A stretch of DNA of 64,000 nt from positions 1 through 64,000 of the forward strand of contig CAZXKO010000114.1 in assembly GCA_964641665.1 (NCBI GenBank), in the 5' to 3' direction. Shown piece by piece: positions 55,496 to 63,949 of the stretch (position 1 is the stretch's first letter; each line of letters opens with the position of its first letter). The stretch is from Gp1-AA133 sp964641665 (GTDB taxonomy: Bacteria; Acidobacteriota; Terriglobia; Terriglobales; Acidobacteriaceae). The translations under genes were made by a program, and so were the position numbers. Under the pieces are notes generated by a model that had not been told where the DNA came from, searched no databases, and saw only the letters and a program-made list of their open reading frames with translations.

Positions 55496-56326
55496 TTATT
55501 CAGACTGGGCCATGCCCACTTGTGCGCTCACGACAGGGACCATCCATGCCGCATAGCCGTGGGGGTTGCGGATGTTGGCGATCATCTCATCGAAATATGC
55601 GACTGCAGACTGGTGGGTGAAGGACGTCAGTTCGGCGATTGGCTCAGCGTAACCGTCGCGCCAGGCCTCGATGATCGCGGCGAATGTATCCCGGGGCACG
55701 CGCACCGTGTCGACGATGATGTAATCCACCGTGATGGGCTCGAGCTTCATCGCCGCCAGGATGCCGAAGATATCGCGCCCAATGAAGAGATCGACCCCAG
55801 TCGCCGCTTCGAAGCTCGGCGGGACCTGGTGCCAAAAATCGCGCGGATCGAGCGCACCACGCTGAAAGTGGAGCATACCGTAGTCCTCGGGAATGAGGTG
55901 CAGGTAGCCCCCGCGGCGCGTCACGCGGACAAGCTCGGCAATGACACGGTCCGGGTGCGGGATGGAATGAAGGACATGACGGCACACCGTGAGATCGAAG
56001 CTGCGATCAGCGGCCTTAAGGTCGAAACCGCTTTGGTGCTCGAATACCAGCCGGGGTGCGAAGTTCGCGTACCTTGACCGCGCCAGTTCCAGGTGCTGGT
56101 CGATGATGTCAATTCCGAGCACCTTGGCGCTGGGAAAGAGTTCGGCCAGGCGCGACGAGCCTTCGCCGGTGCCACATCCGGCGTCGAGTATGCAGGCCTC
56201 TGCCGGGAGCGCATAGCGACGAAGCAAGGGGACCTCTTGAGGCCAAATCGCGCGTGCCTGCGCCTCCAGGCCGCGTACCATCGACTCGTCGGCCATTTGT
56301 TTCGCCTGTGGATTGAGATCGGTCAT
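55496..56326 (-). CDS. Class I SAM-dependent methyltransferase
   Basis: 276 aa. SAM motif I ILDAGCGTGEGSSRLAELFP, motif II GIDIIDQHLELAR, VCRHVLHSIPHPDRVIAELVRVTRRGGYLHLIPEDYG (motifs post II/III) and a C-terminal substrate part. Start ATG 56326 (MTDLNPQAKQMADES); the frame continues upstream into a region overlapping the selD end. Similar to ubiquinone/small-molecule methyltransferases; substrate unknown. Confidence 0.88.
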   Translation of the reverse strand: MTDLNPQAKQMADESMVRGLEAQARAIWPQEVPLLRRYALPAEACILDAGCGTGEGSSRLAELFPSAKVLGIDIIDQHLELARSRYANFAPRLVFEHQSGFDLKAADRSFDLTVCRHVLHSIPHPDRVIAELVRVTRRGGYLHLIPEDYGMLHFQRGALDPRDFWHQVPPSFEAATGVDLFIGRDIFGILAAMKLEPITVDYIIVDTVRVPRDTFAAIIEAWRDGYAEPIAELTSFTHQSAVAYFDEMIANIRNPHGYAAWMVPVVSAQVGMAQSE

Positions 56327-56444
56327 TGCGGAATCCCGGCGCTGCAAAAGTGAGTGTTGACGTAGTTTAATCGAATCGGTTGTCGAAACCGGGGTCTCAC
56401 CAACTAGGTGAGCGGCCATTAGAAGATCGCTTCGTTTCCAGGCC

Positions 56445-57605
56445 TCAGGGGGCGACAACGATCAGCGGCTTCGATCCGGCCACAACTTCGCCAATTTCGA
56501 CCGTGCCCACTCCGGCCGCGGTCAGAGCCTGCCGGAGAGCGTCTGCCCCTTCCACCGCCACGGCAATCAGCAATCCACCTGCAGTCTGCGGATCGAACAG
56601 GAGAGTCTTGACCTCGTCGCTGACCCCGTCTTCGTAGCCGACCATGCACTCTGCGAATTCGCGATTCGCCTTGAGCCCTCCCGGAATATATCCGGCACGA
56701 ACGCACTCAACCGCTCCCTCGAGCAGCGGGACTCGCCCCGCAAACAACCGCAAGCCGACAGTCGACGCCAGCGCCATCTCTCTGGCGTGCCCGATCAGCC
56801 CGAAGCCAGTCACATCCGTCATGGAATGCACAACCCACGTAGGCCCAGCTCGCGGAGGGACAGACGCCCCCGTCTGTCCAGCCGGGCGTAGCCCGGCATT
56901 AGTCCCAGTCGTGGAGCTTCGCTCCACGGGACTGACGAGGGCGTCTGTCCCTCCGCTAATCACCTCCGCCGCCCTCTTATTCAAAGTCGTCATCGACCCC
57001 ACCGCCGCTTCGATCCACGCCGCTTTCGCAGTGCCCTTTTTGATCGCCGTAGAAATAACGCCCGTCCCCAGCGCCTTCGTGAACAGCAGCCTATCCCCCG
57101 GCACCGCGCCCGCGTTCGCCAGAACGTGTTGCGGATGGATCAACCCCGTCACCGAGTACCCGAACTTGATCTCATCATCGCGGATGCTGTGCCCGCCCAC
57201 CACAGTGCATCCCGCTTCCATCATCTTCGAGAGCCCGCCCGCAAGAATCCGTTCCAGAATCTCCAAGTCCCCCTTTTCCGGGAAGCACACCATCGCGAGC
57301 GACGTGAGCGGCCGCCCGCCCATGGCGTACACATCGCTCAGCGAGTTGGTCGCGGCGATCTGCCCGAAGGTGTAAGGGTCATCGACAACCGGCGTGAAAA
57401 AGTCGACCGTCTGCACCAGCGCGAGGTCGGGCGCAATCTGATACACACCCGCGTCGTCGGCGTGATCGAAGCCGACCAGCACATTCGGGTCGTGTTGCCG
57501 GGCTAATTTCCCAAGCACCGAGTCCAGCGCCGCCGGACTAAGCTTGGACGCTCAACCCGCCGCTTTCACCGACTCCGTCAGACGGAATGGTTTGGTCTCT
57601 GGCAC
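56445..57605 (-). CDS. selD: Selenophosphate synthase, selenocysteine-containing (UGA at 57552-57554)
   Basis: Makes selenophosphate from selenide and ATP. From GTG 57605 the frame reads VPETKPFRLTESVKAAG-U-ASKLSPAALDSVL: the RLT block, UGA at the catalytic Cys position (residue 18; Cys17 in E. coli) and the essential Lys21 (Lys20 in E. coli) are collinear with the family. Reading UGA as Sec gives 386 residues; removing about 39 residues encoded by an inserted repeat leaves about 347, the usual SelD length. VGFDHADDAGVYQI, VGGHSIRDDEIKFGYSVTG and HSMTDVTGFGLIGHARE follow. A SECIS-like hairpin lies just after the UGA. Conventional annotation would miss the first ~30 residues and call GTG 57518. 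selB is present in the window; selA and tRNA-Sec were not found. Confidence 0.93.
56836..56958. repeat. Composite type A repeat inserted in selD
   Basis: About 120 bp (a multiple of three) of paired palindromes, including GGGACAGACGCCCCCGTCTG, GCCGGGCGTAGCCCGGC, GTGGAGCTTCGCTCCACGG and GACGAGGGCGTCTGTCCCTC, within the coding region between LNKRAAEVI and VHSMTDVTGFGL. Confidence 0.88.
57522..57549 (-). promoter_or_regulatory. Putative bacterial SECIS hairpin of selD
   Basis: Beginning 2 nt after the UGA: stem GUCCA/UGGAC, a bulged A, then GC/GC closing a 13-nt apical loop containing AGUCCGG. Position and size resemble bacterial SECIS elements recognised by SelB. The fold is by eye, not computed. 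Confidence 0.55.
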
Positions 57606-57629
57606 GAAGCAATTGTAAAGGAGGTTTGT

Positions 57630-57658
57630 CGTAGGGGCAGACGCCCTCGTCTGCCCAG
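57630..57658. repeat. Type A repeat, short copy
   Basis: GTAGGGGCAGACGCCCTCGT and CTGCCC, ending 25 bases before the selD start. A type F-like element follows at about 57765-57860. Confidence 0.75.
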
Positions 57659-57876
57659 GGCGAATTCGGATTTTCAGCCACGATGTGGGCGCAAAAATGA
57701 ATCCCATGCGCGAGCCAGGAAAAGGGGGAGAGAGGGGCACATCCCGTCTCGACCACGGACAAGCCAGCCCCACCGGGGGCGAGCCGGTTTAGCCCTGCGC
57801 TTCAGCGCTGGGAAAGAGGAGGCAGGCATCGCAAAAGTCCCGGAGGGACGGCCCGCTTTTCACGCCGACAGACCGT

Positions 57877-58380
57877 CTACTTCACCGTCACATCCGTAAC
57901 CTTCAACTCCGGATACTCGTGGTTCCACTGCTCCGAAATGCTCTCGAAGATGAGCCGGAACGGCTTGCTCTGTCCCGCCGCGAGCGGCGACACGTTCAGG
58001 TCCACCGCTTCCGGATACGGCCCAGTCGTCTGCAAAACCCGCAACGGCGTCGTTTCCCGCTGCGCCAGTTGGCCCATCGAATCCTTAAACGTCACTTCCA
58101 CCACCGCGTGCGTAACCGTCTGGTTCCCCGCGTTCGTTACTGTCCCGTCGACGTAGGAAACCGTCGCGCCCACGAAATTCTCCGCTGCGCTCATCTTCAA
58201 ATCTGAGAACTTGACGTTGACGGAATAAGGATGCGGATTGGCCGGCGACTTCTGCTCGGTGCGGGAGATCAGAAACAGGATCGCGACGATGGCAACCACG
58301 ACCCCAACCGCAATCCCGATCGCGCGCCAATTGGTTTCGCGCTCATCCGCCCCGAGCGTCGGCTGGATCAGTCCGCCCAT
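57877..58380 (-). CDS. Membrane-anchored FxLYD-like protein
   Basis: 167 aa. One N-terminal TM helix (AIGIAVGVVVAIVAILFLIS), then an immunoglobulin-like extracytoplasmic domain (VSYVDGTVTNAGNQTVTHAVVEVTFKD, PLAAGQSKPFRLIFESI) of the FxLYD/DUF2393-type used in lipoprotein-like or assembly roles. Possible regulator or envelope protein; function unknown. Confidence 0.65.
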   Translation of the reverse strand: MGGLIQPTLGADERETNWRAIGIAVGVVVAIVAILFLISRTEQKSPANPHPYSVNVKFSDLKMSAAENFVGATVSYVDGTVTNAGNQTVTHAVVEVTFKDSMGQLAQRETTPLRVLQTTGPYPEAVDLNVSPLAAGQSKPFRLIFESISEQWNHEYPELKVTDVTVK

Positions 58381-58416
58381 AAGTGGATTGTACTATCCGG
58401 AGGGGACACGAACTAT

Positions 58417-58436
58417 CCACCACGGAGACACGGAGA
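58417..58436. repeat. Type E repeat
   Basis: CCACCACGGAGACACGGAG, reverse orientation, followed at 58604-58632 by a facing copy (CTCCGTGCCTCCGTGGTG); the pair flanks a 170-bp spacer near the end of the tldE gene. Confidence 0.65.
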
Positions 58437-58603
58437 GGCGATCAGTCAGAGTAACTCTTAAACTTGTTGTCATTTCGACGCCGAGCGCAGCGGAGGCGGA
58501 GAAACCTGCTTCAAAGAAAGCACCAGTAGATTCCTCGTCGCTCCGCTCCAACGGGACGACGAGAAGGAATGTCAAGAAGCGGTGGGATGTCGGCCGACCC
58601 AAA

Positions 58604-58632
58604 GCCTTTTCTCCGTGCCTCCGTGGTGAAAA
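58604..58632. repeat. Type E repeat
   Basis: CTTTTCTCCGTGCCTCCGTG and GTGAAAAG, with an own small dyad, just after the tldE stop. Confidence 0.65.
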
Positions 58633-58636
58633 GCCC

Positions 58637-60043
58637 CTACTCCCCGCCCACCATCAGCCCATCAATGCGAATGGTCGGAGATGCCACCGAGCCGCGGAAC
58701 TCCAGATCGCTGCCAATCTCCGAAACATTGCGGAACATATCTTTCAAGTTTCCCGCGACCGTGATCTCCTCGACCGGGTACGTCAACTCGCCGCCCGAAA
58801 TCCACAACCCTGACGCACCCCGCGAATAGTCGCCCGTCACCAGGTTCGCGCCGTGTCCGAGGAACTCCGTCACGTACAAGCCTTCCTTCACTTCGCCAAT
58901 AATTTCCTTCGGCGTCTTCTTCCCCGGCTGCAAGAAATAATTCCCCGGCCCGATCCCCGGCGTCCCAGCGAGGCCGCGCGAAGCGTTCGCTGTCGTCTGC
59001 AACCCCAGCTTCTTCGCCGTGTAGGTATTCAGCAGGTAGGATTTCAACACGCCATTCTCGATCACCAACGTGCGTCGCGTTGGAATACCTTCCCCATCGA
59101 ACGGGCAGGTACCAAATCCGCCGGGGATCGTTCCGTCGTCGATCACGGTCACGTTCTCCCCCGCGATTTTCTCGCCCAGCTTGCCCGCCAGAAACGACGC
59201 CCCGCGATACACCGAATCCCCATTCACGCCCTCGAAAATATGTTCGAGGATCGAAGTCGCCACCATCGGATCGAAGATCACCGGGACCTGCGCCGTCTTC
59301 GCCTTGCGCGCGCCCAAGCGGCGAATGGTGCGCTCGGCAGCGATCCGGCCAACCTGTTCCGGAGGATCCAGCCGTCCGAGGTTCCGCGCCACCGAGAACC
59401 AGTAGTCGCGCTGCATGCCGCCCTTTTCGTCCTGCGCGATTGGAATCACCGCCACCGAGCAGTACGAGCGCCGGTATTCTCCGACGAACCCGTGCGAGTT
59501 CGCCAGCACCTTGTGCCCGGTGGCCGCATCGAACGACCCGCCTTCGGAGTTCTTGATGCGCGGATCGAAATCCAGCGCCGCCTTCTCCGCCCGCCGCGCG
59601 CATTCGATGCGGTCCGCGCCCGGCAGGGAATACACGTCCTCGTGATACAGATCGAGGTTTCCGGACAACGAACCCAACTGCGACGCTTCTGGGATTCCGC
59701 CGAATGGATCTTCCGACGTAATCTTCGAAAGCTCGAGCGCCGACTTCAGCATGCGGTCCAGTCCCTCGCGCGAGAAGTCGCTCGAGTACGTGCTCGCGGC
59801 CCGTTTCCCCGAGAAGACACGAACCCCGATCGCGCGCGATCCGGATTCCTTGAGCGTCTCGACCTGGCCCATGCGAACGGTGGTGGAAAACTCATCGCCT
59901 TCGCGGACCACGGCCTCGGCAGCGGTTGCTCCGCCCGCCATGGCCCGGCGGACGATATCCTGCGCCAGTTCTCTGAGATCAGTTTCGAGTTTCGAGTTTC
60001 GAGTTTCGGGTTGCGATGAGGCTACGGTTTGAGTGTCAGACAT
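58637..60043 (-). CDS. TldE/PmbA-type metalloprotease subunit
   Basis: 468 aa. Partner of TldD in the heterodimeric protease that trims peptides such as microcins and CcdA. The characteristic N-terminal AGGATAAEAVVREGDEFSTTVRMG and C-terminal FLGHGANLVTGDYSRGASGLWISGGELTYPVEEITVAGNL are present, without the HExxxH metal site, as expected for TldE. Start ATG 60043 (MSDTQTV). Residues about 11-19 (PETRNSKLE) are encoded by a CTCGAAA heptad array. Confidence 0.9.
   Translation of the reverse strand: MSDTQTVASSQPETRNSKLETDLRELAQDIVRRAMAGGATAAEAVVREGDEFSTTVRMGQVETLKESGSRAIGVRVFSGKRAASTYSSDFSREGLDRMLKSALELSKITSEDPFGGIPEASQLGSLSGNLDLYHEDVYSLPGADRIECARRAEKAALDFDPRIKNSEGGSFDAATGHKVLANSHGFVGEYRRSYCSVAVIPIAQDEKGGMQRDYWFSVARNLGRLDPPEQVGRIAAERTIRRLGARKAKTAQVPVIFDPMVATSILEHIFEGVNGDSVYRGASFLAGKLGEKIAGENVTVIDDGTIPGGFGTCPFDGEGIPTRRTLVIENGVLKSYLLNTYTAKKLGLQTTANASRGLAGTPGIGPGNYFLQPGKKTPKEIIGEVKEGLYVTEFLGHGANLVTGDYSRGASGLWISGGELTYPVEEITVAGNLKDMFRNVSEIGSDLEFRGSVASPTIRIDGLMVGGE
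59977..60018. repeat. Heptad array TTCGAGT inside tldE
   Basis: GTTTCGAGTTTCGAGTTTCG and GTTTCGGGTTGC: four 7-bp units within the N-terminal coding region. Same family as 25619-25682. Confidence 0.75.
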
Positions 60044-60120
60044 GATCAATTCTTTTTCACTGTAGAGGCCCCAGGGGGCGAGAAGCATTTAGGAGCTCGA
60101 GGACTGAATTGTTGGGACTT

Positions 60121-60149
60121 TCCTCCGTGCCTCTGTGTCTCCGTGGTAG
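60121..60149. repeat. Type E repeat
   Basis: TCCTCCGTGCCTCTGTGTCT and CCGTGGTAG, in the gap between tldE and tldD. Confidence 0.65.
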
Positions 60150-60204
60150 ATTTGCGCGTTCTGCGGCACGCTAAGAGCTAGTAGCTAGAAGCCTGCGGCT
60201 GCCT

Positions 60205-61656
60205 TCACTGCATGAACCCGCCGGTATCTTTCCGCGCCGTTCCGCCCACAGTCAGCCGGTCCACCTTGATCGTCGGAATCCCCACGCCCACCGGCACGGC
60301 CTGCCCATCTTTTCCGCAAGTGCCCACGCCTTCATCGAGCTTCAGATCGTTGCCCACCATCGAAACCCGCGTCAGAACATCAGGCCCATTGCCAATGAGC
60401 GTCGCGCCCTTGATCGGCGCCGTGATCTGCCCGTCCTCGATCATGTAGGCTTCCGACGCCGAGAACACGAACTTGCCGTTGGTGATATCCACCTGCCCGC
60501 CGCCAAAATTCACCGGATACACGCCGTGCTTCACCGAGCGAATGATGTCTTCAGGATTGTCATCCCCGGGGAGCATGTAAGTGTTGGTCATGCGCGGCAT
60601 GGGAATGTGCTCGTAGCTCTCCCGCCGGCCGTTGCCCGTGTCGGCGATCCCCATCAGCTTTGCCGAAAGCTTGTCGCTCAGGTAGCCCTTCAGAATGCCG
60701 TTCTCGATCAGCACCGTTTCCTGCGTCGGCTGGCCTTCGTCGTCCACGTTCAACGAACCACGCCGCCACGGCATGGTGCCGTTATCGACCACCGTGCACT
60801 TCTCGCTGGCCACGCGCCGCCCCACCAGCCCGGCAAACGCCGAAGTCTTTTTGCGGTTGAAGTCCGCCTCCAGTCCGTGGCCGACGGCTTCATGCAGCAG
60901 CACGCCCGGCCATCCCGGACCCAGCACGACTTCCATCTCGCCCGCCGGAGCTTCGCGCGCATCCAGTTGCAGGATCGCTTGCCGCGCCGCCTCCTTCGCG
61001 AAATACTCGGGCGTCTTTTCTCCAAAAAAGAAGTCGAGCGCAACCCGTCCGCCGCCGCCCGAGCCTGCCCGGCCCGACTGCTGATCCGTCTTCGCGATGC
61101 ACGAAACATTCATGCGCGCCAGCGGCTGCGAGTCCTCGGCGAACGTCCCGTCCGAAGTCACAATCAAAATGTTGCGCAACTCGTCGGCGTAGCTGGCGCG
61201 AACTTCCTTGATGCGCGCATCGTATGCCCGGGCGGCCGCATCCGCCCGCATCACTAGCTCAACCTTCGCCGTAATCTCGGCGTCCACCGAGGGCAACGTC
61301 ACCGGATACAAGCTCCGCGCCGCTTTTTGCTGAAAGCCGACCGACGGCGTCTTCGCCGGGCCGCTGGCAATCAGCGCCGCGGTGCGCGCCGCATGCAGAA
61401 TGCGCTCCGGCGACAAGTCATCGGTGTAGGCATAACCCGTACGCTCGCCCGCTACCACCCGCACGCCGCATCCGGCCGAGATTCCCTGCGAGGCCGACTT
61501 CACCATCGACTCGTCCACCATCAACGAAGTCGACGACAGGTACTCGAAATAAAGGTCGGCGTAGTCTCCGCCGGCCGAGAGCGCAGCCGCCAGGTAGCGC
61601 TGCAGATCCGGCTGTGTAAGCCCGTAGTGCTGGAAAAAGAATTGTTCGTGAGTCAC
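60205..61656 (-). CDS. tldD: TldD metalloprotease subunit
   Basis: 483 aa. Carries the catalytic HExxxH in VLLHEAVGHGLEADF and GGGRVALDFFFGEKT before it, plus TIKVDRLTVGGTARKDTGG at the C-terminus. Forms a barrel-like heterodimer with TldE (next gene, same strand), degrading unfolded peptides. Start GTG 61656 (VTHEQFFFQHYGL) preferred; an ATG 33 codons earlier adds an unlikely extension that overlaps the divergent fragment. Confidence 0.92.
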   Translation of the reverse strand: MTHEQFFFQHYGLTQPDLQRYLAAALSAGGDYADLYFEYLSSTSLMVDESMVKSASQGISAGCGVRVVAGERTGYAYTDDLSPERILHAARTAALIASGPAKTPSVGFQQKAARSLYPVTLPSVDAEITAKVELVMRADAAARAYDARIKEVRASYADELRNILIVTSDGTFAEDSQPLARMNVSCIAKTDQQSGRAGSGGGGRVALDFFFGEKTPEYFAKEAARQAILQLDAREAPAGEMEVVLGPGWPGVLLHEAVGHGLEADFNRKKTSAFAGLVGRRVASEKCTVVDNGTMPWRRGSLNVDDEGQPTQETVLIENGILKGYLSDKLSAKLMGIADTGNGRRESYEHIPMPRMTNTYMLPGDDNPEDIIRSVKHGVYPVNFGGGQVDITNGKFVFSASEAYMIEDGQITAPIKGATLIGNGPDVLTRVSMVGNDLKLDEGVGTCGKDGQAVPVGVGIPTIKVDRLTVGGTARKDTGGFMQ

Positions 61657-61665
61657 GTTCGTTAG

Positions 61666-62142
61666 ATGCCCCAGGCCCGGACAGAGACTCCGGCTCTCTT
61701 TTATCTCCTGATTATCCCATACCTCGCAGCGCGACCCATAACCCCGAATGTTCATCGGTCACAGACAAATCCGCGCTCGGTCGTCGAACTCAAAGCCGAC
61801 GAAGACATCCACCTGCCCCAGGGCCTCGACTACTGGTCCCGGGTGCAGTGGCATCACGCCCGTGGAGAGTTCCAGCAATTCGGCTACTTCCCCGGCTGCG
61901 AACTTCCCCCCGCCGATCCCCTCCTGTTCCTGGTCGCCCCAACCCTCCACATCCACCCTGCCACCGACACCGTCCTCCGTTACCTCGCCCCGGAGATCGA
62001 CTGGACACTGGTCGGAATCGATGAGCGCTGGCGCGACGGCGTCCGCGCCATCTTCCGCAAGCGGGCAAAAAAGCTGGACCTACCACGGAGGCACCGAGAC
62101 ACGGAGGAGACCCCGACGCAAAGGTTGTGCGCGAGTGAGTAG
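61666..62142 (+). pseudogene. Truncated nuclease-like fragment
   Basis: The readable part (SVVELKADEDIHLPQGLDYWSRVQW..FQQFGYFPGC..LLFLVAPTLHIHPATDTVLRYLAPEIDWTLVGI) resembles the C-terminal half of a restriction-endonuclease-like family with an ELK..LDYW pattern. The upstream 30 codons have no such character and no good start, and the last ~18 codons (PRRHRDTEETPTQRLCASE) come from a type E repeat at 62081-62108. Treated as a 5'-truncated remnant with a repeat-made C-terminus. Confidence 0.5.
62081..62108. repeat. Type E repeat
   Basis: TACCACGGAGGCACCGAGAC and ACGGAGGAG, overlapping the 3' end of the fragment. Confidence 0.65.
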
Positions 62143-62518
62143 CGAGCGTCTAGTAGCTGCGTGGCGCGAACTCCTAAGTGGTGAGATCAGCTCACTAATA
62201 ACTCCGCAGAGCGCCCAACCCAGCCTTAGCCCGGCGCACACCGCCTCGTCGGCCCTCCGGGCAACTCTTCCATGTACCTGTTAGCTCCCTCCCGTGTACT
62301 TCCGGTGTTTGACTGTCTTCTGATTCAAAGGTAAGTTCTGCCCCACAAGCTTAACTTTCCACTTCCGCGAACAGCGGGTCGCCGGGGCAAGATTTCCTCC
62401 TCCGGCCGAAGCCTGTCCCGGGTCGCGCGCTACCGAAAAGCTGTCCACCATCGCGCGCCTTCGCGTCCTCTGGCTCGTGACTCAAAGATGTGCGTACCGC
62501 ACGTCGTGGAGGTGTGTC
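62143..62518. other. Leader region of the di-haem gene
   Basis: About 375 bp without a gene. It must contain the promoter of the cytochrome gene (GGAGGTG lies just before ATG 62519). No riboswitch consensus was recognised. Confidence 0.45.
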
Positions 62519-63949
62519 ATGACGCATTGGAAGAAGTTCGCCGCCATTGCGACCGTCTTATCCGCAGTTACACTCGCAACCTCGCAACGAGGACCTCGCG
62601 ACTCGGGACCCGTTAATTCCGGACCGGGTAGCTCTGTGGCTGGTAACTCCGGCCCTCGCGATTCTGGTCCCAGACCCGGCCCCGCCGCCGCCGGCGCGGT
62701 GGCCGCGTCCGACGGAACCGTCAACGGTGGTTTCTATCCGACCTTGAACGCCGCCGAACAAGCCGCGTTCGCCAATGGTGTTGCCCAGTTCGCGGAAGAG
62801 GAGGGCGTTCCCGACCAGCCGCCCGGCACCGGAAATGGTGGACTCGGGCCCGGCTTTAACTCAACAAGTTGCAGTTCCTGTCACGCGCAACCCGCGATAT
62901 TAGGCTCAAGTCCGGGTGTGACGAGCCCGCAGGTTCCTCAACCGAATCCGCAGATCGCGGCCGCGTCGGCCATGGGCGCTACCAACGTCCTCCCGCCGTT
63001 TATCACTGCAGGTGGGCCTGTTCGCGAAGCCAGATTCATCAGGAATCCCGATGGCACACCCGATGGCGGGGTCCATAATCTCTTTAACATCACGGGCAGA
63101 AGCGACGCGCCGGGATGCAATCTTGCCCAGCCCGATTTCAAGGGCCAGCTCGCCGCCAACAACGTGATCTTCCGGATTCCGACACCGCTCTTCGGCCTGG
63201 GTCTCGTCGACAACACTCCCGACCCGACCCTGAAAGCGAACCTGGCTCAAAACGCAGACCGGAAGGCCGAGCTGGGAATTCGCGGACGATTCAATTTCAG
63301 CGGCAACGATGGGACCATCTCCAAGTTCGGCTGGAAAGCACAGAACAAATCCCTCACCCTTTTTGGGGGCGAAGCTTACAACGTCGAGATGGGCATCACC
63401 AACGACGTCATGCCCAATGAAAGAAACGCCGTCACCGGCTGTGTATTCAACGCGACGCCAGAAGATACCCATTCGGAATCCCCGACCGGCATTTCCGACC
63501 TCGACGCATTTGTCGATGCCATGCGCCTCTCGGCTCCACCCACGCCCGCTCCGTCAACTCCCGACACCGTCGCAGGCCAGAACGCGTTCGAGAAGGTGGG
63601 ATGTAACTTGTGTCATTCAGAGACACTTACTACGACTCAGTCGGTATTTACCGGAATGAGTAATGTGACCTATCACCCATTCTCCGACTTTGCCCTGCAC
63701 CATATGGGGACGAACTTAGCCGATGGAGTTTCTCAGGGGACAGCCGGTCCAGACGAATTCAGGACCGCGCCTCTGTGGGGCGTCGGACAAAGACTGTATT
63801 TCCTGCACGACGGCAGAACCGCAGATTTGTTGAACGCCATCCAGCAACATCGCTCAGAGGGCTCCGAAGCGAACCGGGTGATAAGACGCTTCAACGAGCT
63901 ATCCCCGGCCGACCAGCAATCGCTGCTGAACTTTCTGCGATCTTTGTAG
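62519..63949 (+). CDS. Di-haem DUF1111-type oxidoreductase, exported
   Basis: 476 aa. Signal peptide (FAAIATVLSAVTLATS), then a 40-residue low-complexity NSGP/DSGPR spacer, and a body with two c-type haem sites, CSSCH at about residue 118 and CNLCH at about 362, plus FRTAPLWGVGQRLYFLHDGRT and a C-terminal LSPADQQSLLNFLRSL, as in the CxxCH-peroxidase-like DUF1111 family of thiol oxidoreductases. Periplasmic, likely an electron-transfer or peroxidase protein; partners are outside the window. Confidence 0.88.
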   Translation: MTHWKKFAAIATVLSAVTLATSQRGPRDSGPVNSGPGSSVAGNSGPRDSGPRPGPAAAGAVAASDGTVNGGFYPTLNAAEQAAFANGVAQFAEEEGVPDQPPGTGNGGLGPGFNSTSCSSCHAQPAILGSSPGVTSPQVPQPNPQIAAASAMGATNVLPPFITAGGPVREARFIRNPDGTPDGGVHNLFNITGRSDAPGCNLAQPDFKGQLAANNVIFRIPTPLFGLGLVDNTPDPTLKANLAQNADRKAELGIRGRFNFSGNDGTISKFGWKAQNKSLTLFGGEAYNVEMGITNDVMPNERNAVTGCVFNATPEDTHSESPTGISDLDAFVDAMRLSAPPTPAPSTPDTVAGQNAFEKVGCNLCHSETLTTTQSVFTGMSNVTYHPFSDFALHHMGTNLADGVSQGTAGPDEFRTAPLWGVGQRLYFLHDGRTADLLNAIQQHRSEGSEANRVIRRFNELSPADQQSLLNFLRSL

